Part shown: piece by piece, positions 35,003 to 43,313 of the stretch | Numbering within the stretch: the stretch's first letter is position 1 | How the letters are laid out: each line of letters begins with the position of its first letter | Assembly: GCA_019247605.1 (NCBI GenBank) | Contig: JAFBAS010000173.1 | Coordinates: forward strand, 1 to 64,000 | Source of the DNA: Hyphomicrobiales bacterium | GTDB lineage: Bacteria > Pseudomonadota > Alphaproteobacteria > Rhizobiales > Beijerinckiaceae | Length of the DNA stretch: 64,000 nt | Direction of reading: 5' to 3' | Translations under genes and position numbers: made by a program | Notes under the pieces: model-generated | Databases searched by the model: none | Told to the model about the DNA's origin: nothing | Seen by the model: only the letters and a program-made list of their open reading frames with translations

Positions 35003-35206
35003 TCAAGCGAGCGACAGATTGCCCGCCGCGGTTTTCCCGCGCTCCGAAACGAGGTCGAAGTTGACTTTCTGTCCTTCGGCCAGTGTCTGTAGACCCGCCG
35101 TGCGAACGGCGGTGATATGGACGAATACATCCTTTCCGCCGTCAGACGGACGAATGAAGCCGTAACCCTTGGTCTCGTCGAACCACTTGACAGTACCGGA
35201 AGCCAT
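35003..35206 (-). CDS. cold-shock-domain protein (CspA family)
   Basis: A 67-residue single-OB-fold nucleic acid chaperone. RNP1 reads KGYGFI and RNP2 VFVHI; the protein starts MASGTVKWFDETKGYGFI. The ATG at 35206 follows AGGGAT 10 nt upstream. The long leader before it contains a strong hairpin at 35242-35268, in line with the structured 5' leaders of cold-shock mRNAs. Confidence 0.95.
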   Translation of the reverse strand: MASGTVKWFDETKGYGFIRPSDGGKDVFVHITAVRTAGLQTLAEGQKVNFDLVSERGKTAAGNLSLA

Positions 35207-35506
35207 GCAGCGGTATCCCTGTCGACCCAAGCTCTTCAAATTTTCCCTTGGCGCCGCGCCGAGGGAAAGCAATCGACATCGCGCGGGCCGGCGGATCGAT
35301 GACCGAATCCCTTCGACGTAGCGCAACTACGCCGAATACTTCCCGATTGCGCTGAACACGGGACACGAACTCACGCCGTCCGTCAACTAGGGACGCGTGA
35401 AAAATGGCGACACCCCGGCCAAAAAAAGCACGGCGCGTTACTTGAAATCCACAGTAGCGGCCGATCACGAAACCGTGAGAACTTGGCGATGCGGCCTTGC
35501 CGAACC
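35207..35506. other. 300-bp region holding the csp leader
   Basis: On the minus strand this is the upstream leader and promoter region of the csp gene and the 3' side of the lytic transglycosylase gene. It contains the hairpin at 35242-35268, an A7 tract at about 35423 (T7 on the minus strand) and a small TCACG/CGTGA stem near 35470. No additional gene was found. Confidence 0.5.
35242..35268 (-). promoter_or_regulatory. hairpin in the csp 5' leader
   Basis: Arms TTTCCCTTGG (35242-35251) and CCGAGGGAAA (35259-35268) surround a 7-nt GC loop. They lie 36-62 nt before the csp ATG. On the csp transcript one C/A mismatch interrupts the stem. It is a candidate for temperature- or stability-dependent control. 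Confidence 0.5.
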
Positions 35507-36043
35507 CTATCCGGCGGCCGTCATCAGGCCTTTCACTCTGCTACAATAGGCGCGATTGCTTGCCGTCATACGCAGGGCCCGATGGCCACTTTGATATTTC
35601 ATGACGGTAAGGCAAAGATCGCCTTGCGATTGCTGGTATACACTCCCGAGATACTTCAACCCGTAGCGCAGGTTCGTGTCGGGATCGAGGAGGTCGGCAG
35701 GGGATCCCCCGAAACCGATCGCGCGAGCGGTGGCAAGCTTTATTTGCATAAGACCGTAGTTGCCCGCGTGCACGACCCTCGGGTTGTAGTTGCTCTCGAT
35801 TCGGATGATCGCGTTCGCGAGAGCGACGGGAAGTTCGTTGGCACGCGCATGCTGCTCGATCCTGGGGCGAAGCTCGCGCGCGCGAGCCATCGCCGCAGCA
35901 CCGTGCGCCATTTGAAAATCCCCGACCTGCGAGGGAGCTTCGAGTTCCGCCAGGCTGGAGGCCGGCGAAGTGGCGTCCACGCATCCGGAAAGCAGCATCG
36001 CCAGAAGAGCGAGCGAGGTCAGGTGCAGGGATCGCATGGGCAT
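35507..36043 (-). CDS. lipoprotein lytic transglycosylase (SLT domain)
   Basis: A 178-residue protein that would cleave peptidoglycan glycan strands. The signal is MPMRSLHLTSLALLAMLLSGC with lipobox LLSGC, so it is probably outer-membrane anchored. The SLT core contains IIRIESNYNPRVV with the catalytic Glu, then GNYGLMQIKLATARAIGF, PDTNLRYGLKYL and a conserved Cys pair. The ATG at 36043 has GGGGAGG 5 nt upstream. It is divergent from a glycine-zipper lipoprotein and sits among other cell-wall genes (AmiD, L,D-transpeptidase). Confidence 0.88.
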   Translation of the reverse strand: MPMRSLHLTSLALLAMLLSGCVDATSPASSLAELEAPSQVGDFQMAHGAAAMARARELRPRIEQHARANELPVALANAIIRIESNYNPRVVHAGNYGLMQIKLATARAIGFGGSPADLLDPDTNLRYGLKYLGSVYQQSQGDLCLTVMKYQSGHRALRMTASNRAYCSRVKGLMTAAG

Positions 36044-36259
36044 GGGTCCTCCCCGAGGTGCCAAAAACGTCGCATTCGCAAATGGAAGGCCGCGCGCTAT
36101 GGTCAAATTGAGGCATTTTCCGGGCTCGCTAGGGAACCTGAGGCTGCCGCATCCGCGTTAAGCCTGATGCGCGATAGCGCTGTTGTGCGAGCGCGCTGGC
36201 GCCTAGCATGAAATGCCGATATGCCGGATAAGCATTCGAACGTGTTCAAGGAGCTTGAG

Positions 36260-36514
36260 ATGAAGAAGGTTATAACGGCTGCGGTGCTGGTGCTCACCCT
36301 TGGTGCTTGCAACACGCCCGAGGAGCGCGCGGTCGGCGGAGGTCTGCTCGGAGCGGGTACAGGCGCCTTGATCGGCGGGGCAGCGGGCGGCGGCCGAGGC
36401 GCTGCCATCGGGGCGCTCGCGGGCGGTGCTACGGGTGCGGTGGTCGGCGCGGCGACAGCACCATGCCCCTACGGGACATACCGGGATTATTACGGCAACG
36501 TCTACTGCCGCTGA
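36260..36514 (+). CDS. small glycine-zipper lipoprotein
   Basis: An 84-residue protein with signal MKKVITAAVLVLTLGAC (lipobox LGAC) followed by a run of Gly every fourth residue (GGGLLGAGTGALIGGAAGGG and on), a glycine-zipper membrane segment. It ends in a short Tyr/Cys-rich tail PYGTYRDYYGNVYCR. AAGGAG lies 7 nt before the ATG. Such proteins sit in the outer membrane or periplasm and may insert into bilayers; a specific role is not known. The amidase gene follows 44 bp later. Confidence 0.8.
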   Translation: MKKVITAAVLVLTLGACNTPEERAVGGGLLGAGTGALIGGAAGGGRGAAIGALAGGATGAVVGAATAPCPYGTYRDYYGNVYCR

Positions 36515-36558
36515 GCGTCAAGCCAGTTCCGGCCACCCATTCCGGTGGCACCGAAATA

Positions 36559-37296
36559 ATGACCGGCTTGCGATGCAGGAACATCGCTTCGCCCAACCAT
36601 GGAAAGCGCAGGGCCAGCGTGGACATGCTGGTCCTGCACTATACCGGCATGGCGGACGCGCAGGGCGCGATCGCGAGGCTTACCGATCCGCGTTCGGAGG
36701 TCTCGGCCCACTATCTCGTCGATCGGGAAGGCGAAGTTTTTGCACTGGTGAGCGAAGATCGTCGCGCTTGGCATGCGGGCCAATCCTCCTGGCACGCCCA
36801 AACGGATCTGAATTCGCGTTCCATCGGAGTCGAGATCGATCATCCCGGACATGACGGCGGCAATCCCATTTTTCCGGCCGTTCAAATCGAGGTGGTGATC
36901 GCGCTTTGCCGTGACGTCGTGTCGCGTTTGTCGATTCCTGCCGTGCGGGTCCTTGCCCATTCGGATATCGCCCCTTTGCGAAAGCAGGATCCGGGCGAGC
37001 GCTTTCCATGGGACCGGCTTCACCGCGCGGGAATAGGCCATTTCGTCACGCCCGCGCCGTGGAGCGACGGCCCGAGCCTCGCTGGGGGTGATGGCGGGCC
37101 GAAGGTCCAGGAGCTGCAAGCTTCTCTCTCTGCCTACGGCTACGAGATCGAGGCCACCGGTTTTTACGGAGAAGAGACCAGAAGCGTTGTCATCGCCTTC
37201 CAGCGCCATTTTCGCCCTGAGCGCGTGGATGGCATTGCTGACCCTTCCACCCAGGCAACCTTGCAGGCGTTGCGTGCCGCGCTCACGCCTCCATGA
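36559..37296 (+). CDS. N-acetylmuramoyl-L-alanine amidase (AmiD-like)
   Basis: A 245-residue zinc amidase that removes stem peptides from (anhydro)muropeptides. The Amidase_2 domain has VDMLVLHYTGM (zinc His), RSIGVEID and LAHSDIAPLRKQDPGE (zinc His and Asp/Lys pair). Residues from about 175 on form a PG_binding_1 domain (KVQELQASLSAYGYEI, GFYGEETRSVVIAFQRHF). No signal peptide is visible with the ATG at 36559, so it is either cytosolic, as for AmpD-type recycling, or its signal is atypical. It overlaps the convergent HDAC-family gene by 14 bp. Confidence 0.88.
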   Translation: MTGLRCRNIASPNHGKRRASVDMLVLHYTGMADAQGAIARLTDPRSEVSAHYLVDREGEVFALVSEDRRAWHAGQSSWHAQTDLNSRSIGVEIDHPGHDGGNPIFPAVQIEVVIALCRDVVSRLSIPAVRVLAHSDIAPLRKQDPGERFPWDRLHRAGIGHFVTPAPWSDGPSLAGGDGGPKVQELQASLSAYGYEIEATGFYGEETRSVVIAFQRHFRPERVDGIADPSTQATLQALRAALTPP

Positions 37297-38215
37297 GCGC
37301 CTCGACATGGGCGGCGGCAGAGGCCGAAAGCCCCATGAGATCATAGCCGCCCTCGAGCACCGAGACGATCCGCCCGGCGCAACGCTGTTCGGCAATTTCC
37401 ATCAAGCGGCGCGTCACCCAGCCGAACTCTGCTTCTCCGAGGTCGAGGCTCGCCAAGGGGTCGCGCCGATGCGCATCGAAGCCTGCCGATATCAAGATCA
37501 GGTCGGGCTCAAAGGCATCGACACGCGGCAGGATGACGCTTTCAAAAGCGGCGCGGAAAACTTGGGGGCCGGTGCCGCTCGCCAAGGGCAAGTTGACGAT
37601 ATTGTCATGCTCGCCCGTTTCCGAGGCGGCGCCGGTGCCCGGATAGAGCGGCCATTGATGGCTTGAGGCGTAGAGCACCGATTTGTCTTTCCAGAAAATG
37701 TCCTGGGTTCCATTGCCGTGATGCACGTCGAAATCGACGATCGCGACGCGTTCGGCGCCGTGGACCCGCTGGGCCTTCCGAGCCGCGACAGCGACATGGT
37801 TGAACAGGCAAAACCCCATGGCTCGCGCGCGCTCTGCATGATGGCCGGGTGGACGCGTGGCGCAAAACGCGTTCTTCATCTCGCCCCGCATGACGCAATC
37901 CACACCCTCGACCGCGGCCCCCATCGCGTAAAGGATGGCCGGCCAGGAATGCGCCGAAAGATAGGTGTCGGCATCCACATGGCCCGTACGCCCTTCGGGC
38001 GGGATCAGCTTCGGCAGCGTCTCGCAATAGCGCTCGTCATGGGCAAGGAGCGCACTCGCGGCATCGGCGAGCTTGGCCTTTCGCCTCTCAAGCGCGCCAA
38101 AACGCGCCTCATCGAGCACGCGCCACACGGCACGAAGACGATCCGGCCGCTCGGGGTGGCCCGGCGGGGATTCGTGCTCGAGGCAAGCGGGATGGGTGAG
38201 ATAAAGCGTCGTCAT
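37283..38215 (-). CDS. histone deacetylase family (acetylpolyamine amidohydrolase-like) protein
   Basis: A 310-residue arginase/deacetylase-fold zinc hydrolase. Motifs are the start HPACLEHESPPGHPERPDRL, RPPGHHAE (His charge-relay pair), VDFDVHHGNGTQDIF (zinc Asp and His) and LILISAGFDAHRRDP (zinc Asp). The ATG at 38215 is preferred over a TTG six codons upstream. In bacteria such enzymes deacetylate polyamines, acetoin-related or other small acetylamides or acetyl-lysine; the substrate here is unknown. It converges on and slightly overlaps the amidase gene. Confidence 0.9.
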   Translation of the reverse strand: MTTLYLTHPACLEHESPPGHPERPDRLRAVWRVLDEARFGALERRKAKLADAASALLAHDERYCETLPKLIPPEGRTGHVDADTYLSAHSWPAILYAMGAAVEGVDCVMRGEMKNAFCATRPPGHHAERARAMGFCLFNHVAVAARKAQRVHGAERVAIVDFDVHHGNGTQDIFWKDKSVLYASSHQWPLYPGTGAASETGEHDNIVNLPLASGTGPQVFRAAFESVILPRVDAFEPDLILISAGFDAHRRDPLASLDLGEAEFGWVTRRLMEIAEQRCAGRIVSVLEGGYDLMGLSASAAAHVEALMEA

Positions 38216-38435
38216 CGGAATGCGTGGGCCCAAGATTTAGAAGAGATGCGTCTCGTTTGGTGGCTGCCGCGCGAGGAGCTTGCAACCTGCCCCCAGCAAA
38301 CATGTCCGCCCCTTTCCCTTAATGTGGCACGCTTGCGACGGCTTGAACATATTTGCGCGCCGGACGTTTCTCCCTTGTTGGCAAAATTGGATGAAGCAGG
38401 GTAGAGAAGTTCGACTCGCCGCCGGATCTTAGCTT

Positions 38436-39038
38436 ATGCGCCACATGCTTCGGATCGTCGCCATTGGCCTGACTTTCGCGCTTGCCGGATGCTACAAAAG
38501 CGTCCCCTCGCCGGTGGTGAGCTCGCATGACGCCGAATGGATGGCACTGGTCCCGACGGCCGCGATCGATCCCCAATATCTTCCCTACGAGGTCGATAAC
38601 ACCACGGGAGAGCCGCCGGGAACCGTGGTGATCGACACGCCTCACCGCTTTCTTTACCTCGTCGCAGGCAAGGGCAAGGCGATCCGCTACGGGGTCGGCG
38701 TGGGCGACGAGGCCTTCAAATGGTCGGGCATTGCCCAGGTTGGCGCAAAGAAGGAATGGCCGGGCTGGCTGCCGCCCGCCGACATGATTGCGCGTTGGCC
38801 CCATCTCAAACCCGTGGTGGATGCTGGCGGGTTGAAGGGCGGTCCCGACAACCCGCTCGGTGCTCGCGCTCTCTATTTGTTTCAGGACAACAAGGACACG
38901 CTTTACCGCATTCACGGCACGAACGAGCCTGAGAGCATCGGGCACGCCGTGTCTTCCGGGTGCATTCGTATGCGCAACATCGATGTGATCGACCTCTATG
39001 AACGCGTCCCCCTCGGGGCGAGAGTGGTGGTCAAATAG
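38436..39038 (+). CDS. L,D-transpeptidase (YkuD), lipoprotein
   Basis: A 200-residue protein that makes 3-3 peptidoglycan cross-links or attaches proteins to the wall. The lipoprotein signal is MLRIVAIGLTFALAGC (lipobox LAGC). The YkuD domain begins VVIDTPHRFLYLVAGKGKA and ends with the catalytic HGTNEPESIGHAVSSGCIRM (His and nucleophilic Cys). This is a small single-domain form without LysM. It is divergent from the HDAC gene and 136 bp before ndvA. Confidence 0.92.
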   Translation: MRHMLRIVAIGLTFALAGCYKSVPSPVVSSHDAEWMALVPTAAIDPQYLPYEVDNTTGEPPGTVVIDTPHRFLYLVAGKGKAIRYGVGVGDEAFKWSGIAQVGAKKEWPGWLPPADMIARWPHLKPVVDAGGLKGGPDNPLGARALYLFQDNKDTLYRIHGTNEPESIGHAVSSGCIRMRNIDVIDLYERVPLGARVVVK

Positions 39039-39041
39039 GGA

Positions 39042-39129
39042 CTTTTCCGCCGGTTTTGCTTGAGCAGAGGACCGGATTCCGGAACTATCCGCTTCGACCC
39101 GCGGCACGTCGTGCACCTTTTCCGCCGGT
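39042..39129. repeat. 13-bp direct repeat upstream of ndvA
   Basis: CTTTTCCGCCGGT occurs at 39042-39054 and again at 39117-39129, start to start 75 bp, in the 136-bp gap before ndvA. Between them is GCACG-T-CGTGC (39104-39114), a perfect 5-bp inverted repeat. These are candidate regulator sites for ndvA. Confidence 0.5.
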
Positions 39130-39174
39130 GGGCTGGGCGATTTGCCCGCCCGTTTGGGCCGGCATAATCGAGCC

Positions 39175-40932
39175 ATGAAAATTCTCCGGCTTTACGCACG
39201 CGCTCTATCCGCGCTCGGCCCGGAGCTTCACGTCGGCGCCATTCTGGCGGTCGTAAATGTGGCGCTTGCGGCAGCCCAATTCGCGGAGCCGGTACTGTTC
39301 GGGCGCATCGTCGATACGCTCACGGCGGCACAGACCGCCAAGATCGTACCCGGCTGGGCGAGCCTCCTGCCGCAATTTGCTCTATGGGTCGGGTTCGGCG
39401 CCTTCAATATCGGGGTCGGGGCGCTCGTGGCGCTCAACGCCGACCGGCTTTCGCATCGGCGCCGGCTCGCCGTCATGGCGGAGTTCTTCGAGCATGTGCT
39501 CACGCTGCCGCTGCTCTTCCATATGGAAAAGCATACGGGCCGAGCGTTGAAGGTCATGTCGGACGGCTCGCTCAGCCTCGGCGGTATCTGGCTCACCTTT
39601 TTTCGCGAACATTGTGCCGCCTTCGTCGCGTTGTTCGTCATGCTGCCGTTGACCGCCGCCCTCAACTGGCGGCTCGGCCTCGTGCTCATGCTCCTCGTCT
39701 CGATCTTCGCCGTCCTCATGACGCTCGTGCTGCGCCACACCGAAACCATGCAGCAATCGGTGGAACGCTACCGGGGAGACCTTGCCGAGCGCGTCTCCGA
39801 CGCGTTGGGAAATGTGGCGGTGATCCAGAGCTTCACCCGGGTCGAGACGGAAGCGCGCGATCTGCGCGCCCTCATCGAACGTTTGATGGCGGTGCAGAAT
39901 CCGGTTCTCTCTTGGTGGGCCCTCGCTGCGATCGGCACGCGCGCATCGGCAACCTTGATCATCCTGTCGATCCTCGGCGCCGGGGTCTCGTTGTTCATGC
40001 AAGGGCTCACAACCGTCGGCGAGATCGTCACCTTCGTCAATCTCGCGAGCCTTTTGGTCTTCAGGCTCGAGCAGGTCGTGAGCTTCCTCAACTACATTTT
40101 CCTCGAAGCACCGCGTCTTGCGGAATTTTTCGCGGTGCTCGACACCGCGCCGACGCTTCGCGACGCGCCAACGACGGTGACCATCGGGCGCGCAAACGGT
40201 GCCATTTCCTTCGAGAACGTAAGCTTCTCTTATGACGGCAAGCGTGCGGCGGTGGCCGATCTCACCATCGATGTCGCACCTGGCGAGACGATTGCGTTCG
40301 TCGGCCCCACAGGTTCGGGCAAGTCGACGACGCTCGCCCTCTTGCATCGCAGCTTCGATCCGTTATCCGGGCGCATCCTGCTCGACGGCCGGGATATTCG
40401 CGAGATCACGCTCACATCGCTTCGTCGCAATATCGGCGTGGTCTTCCAGGAACCGATGCTGTTTGCCCGCTCGATCCGAGAGAACCTTCTCGCCGGAAAG
40501 CCGGACGCCTCGGAAGAGGAACTCGAAAAGGCGATCCGGCGGGCGCAGGCGGCGGAATTCATCGCCAGGCAACCGGAAGGCCTCGACACGATGATCGGCG
40601 AACGAGGTCGCCTGCTTTCGGGCGGCGAACGCCAGCGCTTGTCGATCGCCCGTGCCCTGTTGAAGGACCCGCCGATCCTCATCCTCGACGAGGCGACGAG
40701 CGCACTTGATGCTGCGACCGAGGAGAGGCTGCAGCGAGCGCTCGATGAGGTGACGGTCGGGCGCACCACCTTCGTGATCGCGCATCGGCTTTCGACGATC
40801 CGCCGCGCCACGCGCGTGCTTGTCTTCGATCACGGGCGGATCGTGGAGACGGGCTCCTTCGATGAACTCATCCGAATGGGTGGCTTGTTCACCGAGCTTG
40901 CGCAAGCGCAGTTCGCGATCCCCAAACTTTGA
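39175..40932 (+). CDS. ndvA: cyclic beta-1,2-glucan exporter, NdvA-like ABC transporter
   Basis: A 585-residue half-transporter: six hydrophobic segments in the first 300 residues, then an ABC domain with Walker A GPTGSGKST (about 376), signature LSGGERQRLSIARALL (about 481), Walker B ILILDEATSALD and H-loop IAHRLSTI. The opening RLYARALSALGPE and the EPVLFGRIVD segment match the NdvA/ChvA group, which exports cyclic beta-glucan to the periplasm for osmotic adaptation and host infection. The ATG at 39175 is chosen. NdvB, the synthase, is not in the window. A FeuNPQ-like system, known to control ndvA in Sinorhizobium, lies 2 kb downstream. Confidence 0.82.
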   Translation: MKILRLYARALSALGPELHVGAILAVVNVALAAAQFAEPVLFGRIVDTLTAAQTAKIVPGWASLLPQFALWVGFGAFNIGVGALVALNADRLSHRRRLAVMAEFFEHVLTLPLLFHMEKHTGRALKVMSDGSLSLGGIWLTFFREHCAAFVALFVMLPLTAALNWRLGLVLMLLVSIFAVLMTLVLRHTETMQQSVERYRGDLAERVSDALGNVAVIQSFTRVETEARDLRALIERLMAVQNPVLSWWALAAIGTRASATLIILSILGAGVSLFMQGLTTVGEIVTFVNLASLLVFRLEQVVSFLNYIFLEAPRLAEFFAVLDTAPTLRDAPTTVTIGRANGAISFENVSFSYDGKRAAVADLTIDVAPGETIAFVGPTGSGKSTTLALLHRSFDPLSGRILLDGRDIREITLTSLRRNIGVVFQEPMLFARSIRENLLAGKPDASEEELEKAIRRAQAAEFIARQPEGLDTMIGERGRLLSGGERQRLSIARALLKDPPILILDEATSALDAATEERLQRALDEVTVGRTTFVIAHRLSTIRRATRVLVFDHGRIVETGSFDELIRMGGLFTELAQAQFAIPKL

Positions 40933-41052
40933 ACCGGTTATGGCTGCGCGTCCGAATGTCCTTGGGCCAGTTCCTCGGCCATGCAGCGCTCGTCGGTGTC
41001 GCCTTGGCGGCGGGCCGCACCATCACGTCTCGTCGGCTGTCTCCGGCCGGCT

Positions 41053-41916
41053 TCAGCGCGAGCTGGCGCCAGTATCGCCTCCAAGCGCGCGCTCAAGACC
41101 GCGCAAGGCCTGAAAAGCAGAGCCCCCGCCGCCCGATGTGGCCTGCATTCGCGCCGAAACGTCCTCCGGCAGCGCGACTGGCGTGGCGAAGGTCACGCCA
41201 GCGCAGGGCACCTTGCCGCGTTCGGCATCGGCAAGACTGACGAGACCGACGAGCACGCTCTGGAAGTAATTTTCCAACACGATCGGACCGCCCGAATCGC
41301 CGAGGCACGCACTGCGGCCTCTCCCTTCGGGCGTGCCGTCCGAAGTGAGCGCGAGGCTCGGCACGCCGATGTCGGCGACACCCGCGATCCGCAAACGTGC
41401 GAAGCGCAGCTTGCCGGCCGAAGCCCGATCTCCGTAGCGGCTCAGCCCGAAGCCGGACACAGTGACCTCGCTCAAGGGCGAGAGAACGCCAAGATCGCTT
41501 GAAATGGCGAGAGGCTTGATGTCGCCGCCGAAAGGTTCTGAAAGCTCGAGGACCGCAATATCGAGGCCGGTCTGCTGATCGGGGCGCCCGCGCAGCCTGA
41601 AAGCGGGATTGCGCGCGGCGGCCGCGACCCCGATCGCCGTCGGCACGAAATTCTGGTCGAAAGAAATGACGCGGTATTTCGTCTTGGGAACAACGCAATG
41701 GGCGGCCGTAAGCACGAGGTTGCGCGCGATCACCGCACCTGAGCAAAGCTCGCCCTTTTGGCTTTGCACGATCACCGTGTAGCGCCTGGCGCTCGACGAG
41801 CTCGACGCCTCTTCGCCTCCCACGATGGCGTAGGAGGGCGTGATGTGAAAGGCCGCCCACATCATGAGGGCGGCCCCGAGCGCGAAGCGCATAAGATACG
41901 GGCGAAGCTCTGTCAT
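41053..41916 (-). CDS. secreted trypsin-like serine protease (S1), second of tandem pair
   Basis: A 287-residue chymotrypsin-fold protease. A signal peptide (about 1-30, ending SYA) is followed directly by IVGGEE, the mature N-terminus of activated trypsins. The triad is complete: TAAHC (His73), GLDIAVLEL (Asp119), GDSGGP (Ser208). The C-terminus is Gly/Ser-rich. It lies 7 bp after a second protease of the same family, so the two are an operon from the divergent promoter region shared with feuN. It is probably periplasmic or secreted. Confidence 0.9.
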   Translation of the reverse strand: MTELRPYLMRFALGAALMMWAAFHITPSYAIVGGEEASSSSSARRYTVIVQSQKGELCSGAVIARNLVLTAAHCVVPKTKYRVISFDQNFVPTAIGVAAAARNPAFRLRGRPDQQTGLDIAVLELSEPFGGDIKPLAISSDLGVLSPLSEVTVSGFGLSRYGDRASAGKLRFARLRIAGVADIGVPSLALTSDGTPEGRGRSACLGDSGGPIVLENYFQSVLVGLVSLADAERGKVPCAGVTFATPVALPEDVSARMQATSGGGGSAFQALRGLERALGGDTGASSR

Positions 41917-41923
41917 GTCACCG

Positions 41924-42790
41924 CTATCTTAGACCATCCGCGTGATCCGTCCAACGGGCGCTTTCGCCCCATGCGGCAAGCGTCCCGTCGATGAATCCAC
42001 GTTGCGGAGCGACGAGGACGCCTTGAGTCAACTTGCCGCAGCGCGCGCGGCCAAGCCCTTCGGCAAAGGCGATGATTGCGACGAGCGCGCCCTGCGGCTC
42101 AAGGATCGCGCCGCCCGAGTCGCCTTCGCATGCTCCCCCGCCGGTGTCGCTCGCCGGCGCCGCCCAGAGCAGGATCGTGCCGCGCCCATAGGGCTCGACG
42201 ACGGGCAGAGAGATGCTGCGCGGCGTTCCCGAGGACGAGGCGATCCCCTCCTGTGAAAGACCGTCCCCGGCCACGATGACCGTGTCCCCCGCGCCCGGCG
42301 CGGAAATCGCGGCAAGGCTCACAGGAAGGAAGGGGGCGGGCAAAGCTTCTGCCAGACGAAGGAGGGCGAGATCGATGGAGCGGCGGCGTGAACCCAGCGT
42401 GTTTTGCACATAGCCGGGGTGGACCGCACTCGCGACTGGCCGGATCAGGCGCGGCGGACCTGGCGTATCGGGGGAGGGCGCATAGACGCGAATGTCGCGG
42501 CCTTTGGGAAGGCAATGGCCTGCGGTGAGCACCGCTCGCGGGGTGACGAGAACTCCAGAACAGGCGCCGCCGCCCTCGACGAGCACCATGACCAGGGCTT
42601 GCCCGATTGGGGGTTCGGCACGAGCGCCTCCGACAATGGCTCGCGCCGGCTCGGACATCGCTGCCCAAACGAGCACCACGCCGGCGACGAGTGCGAGAAG
42701 GACGGAGGAGAAGAGAAGGTTGGTCCGCGGCTTGGCCGGCAACAAACCGCCGCTTGGCGCCGCGACGATTTCGAGTTGAGCCTGCCGCAT
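41924..42790 (-). CDS. trypsin-like serine protease (S1), first of tandem pair
   Basis: A 288-residue S1 protease. Unlike its neighbour it has a 25-residue cytosolic N-terminus before one hydrophobic segment (about 26-45), so it may be a signal anchor rather than a cleaved signal; AIVGG follows at about 51. The triad is TAGHC (His92), SIDLALLRL (Asp140) and GDSGGA (Ser225). Sequence identity with the neighbouring protease is low outside the motifs, so the pair is an old duplication or separate recruits. It is divergent from feuN with 159 bp between. Confidence 0.9.
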   Translation of the reverse strand: MRQAQLEIVAAPSGGLLPAKPRTNLLFSSVLLALVAGVVLVWAAMSEPARAIVGGARAEPPIGQALVMVLVEGGGACSGVLVTPRAVLTAGHCLPKGRDIRVYAPSPDTPGPPRLIRPVASAVHPGYVQNTLGSRRRSIDLALLRLAEALPAPFLPVSLAAISAPGAGDTVIVAGDGLSQEGIASSSGTPRSISLPVVEPYGRGTILLWAAPASDTGGGACEGDSGGAILEPQGALVAIIAFAEGLGRARCGKLTQGVLVAPQRGFIDGTLAAWGESARWTDHADGLR

Positions 42791-42906
42791 CGAACATCCT
42801 TCGAACTTCGCGCGAGATCTGCAGCCGGATACCGCGTGCCTTTCTCTTCACCAAGAGGAATTCCAAATAGCGGCAGCTCGGCAGGCCTGGAGAGGACAAG
42901 GCCAGA

Positions 42907-42925
42907 CGTTCAGGACTCGTTCAGT
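42907..42925 (+). promoter_or_regulatory. direct-repeat site upstream of feuN (possible FeuP box)
   Basis: CGTTCAGG at 42907 and CGTTCAGT at 42918 form a tandem repeat with 11-bp spacing, the geometry bound by OmpR/PhoB-family dimers. It ends 25 bp before the feuN ATG and lies in the divergent region shared with the protease pair, so FeuP could control both sides. Confidence 0.4.
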
Positions 42926-42949
42926 GGGCCGCTGCCACAACCGGCCATC

Positions 42950-43252
42950 ATGCTCATTATTCCGATCCTCGCCATGTCGACGCTCAGCGTGGTCATGCCT
43001 GCCGCGGAACCGGGGGTGCCGAAGATCGAGGCTTGCCTTTCGGACCGTGAAATGCGCGAGGAGATCGAGAGCCATCACGTCGTGCAGCCGATCGTGGCCT
43101 TGCGAGCGGCCGGCACGGGCGAGAAGATCCGTGAAAAATTATGCAAGACGGACACCGGCCTCGTCTATTTGATCACGGCTCTCGGCCATGACGGACATGT
43201 CTCGCGCGTCATCATCGACGCGGTCTCGGGGGTTCGTGTCGGCGCCCGCTGA
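42950..43252 (+). CDS. feuN: small periplasmic PepSY-like protein, FeuN-like
   Basis: A 100-residue protein with a short signal-like N-terminus (MLIIPILAMSTLSVVMPAA) and a single PepSY-type domain (CLSDREMREEIESHHVV to DGHVSRVIIDAVSGVRVG) with two Cys that could pair. It lies 61 bp before the response regulator. In Sinorhizobium meliloti the small periplasmic FeuN encoded just upstream of feuPQ restrains FeuQ signalling; position, size and location agree. The assignment is from synteny and architecture, not alignment. PepSY domains often inhibit proteases, and two secreted proteases are divergently encoded next door. Confidence 0.65.
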   Translation: MLIIPILAMSTLSVVMPAAEPGVPKIEACLSDREMREEIESHHVVQPIVALRAAGTGEKIREKLCKTDTGLVYLITALGHDGHVSRVIIDAVSGVRVGAR

Positions 43253-43313
43253 CATTCGGGGCGCGAGCGTCTATGACGTTTTCGGATCAGATGGACGATG
43301 ATGGAGAAAGACG

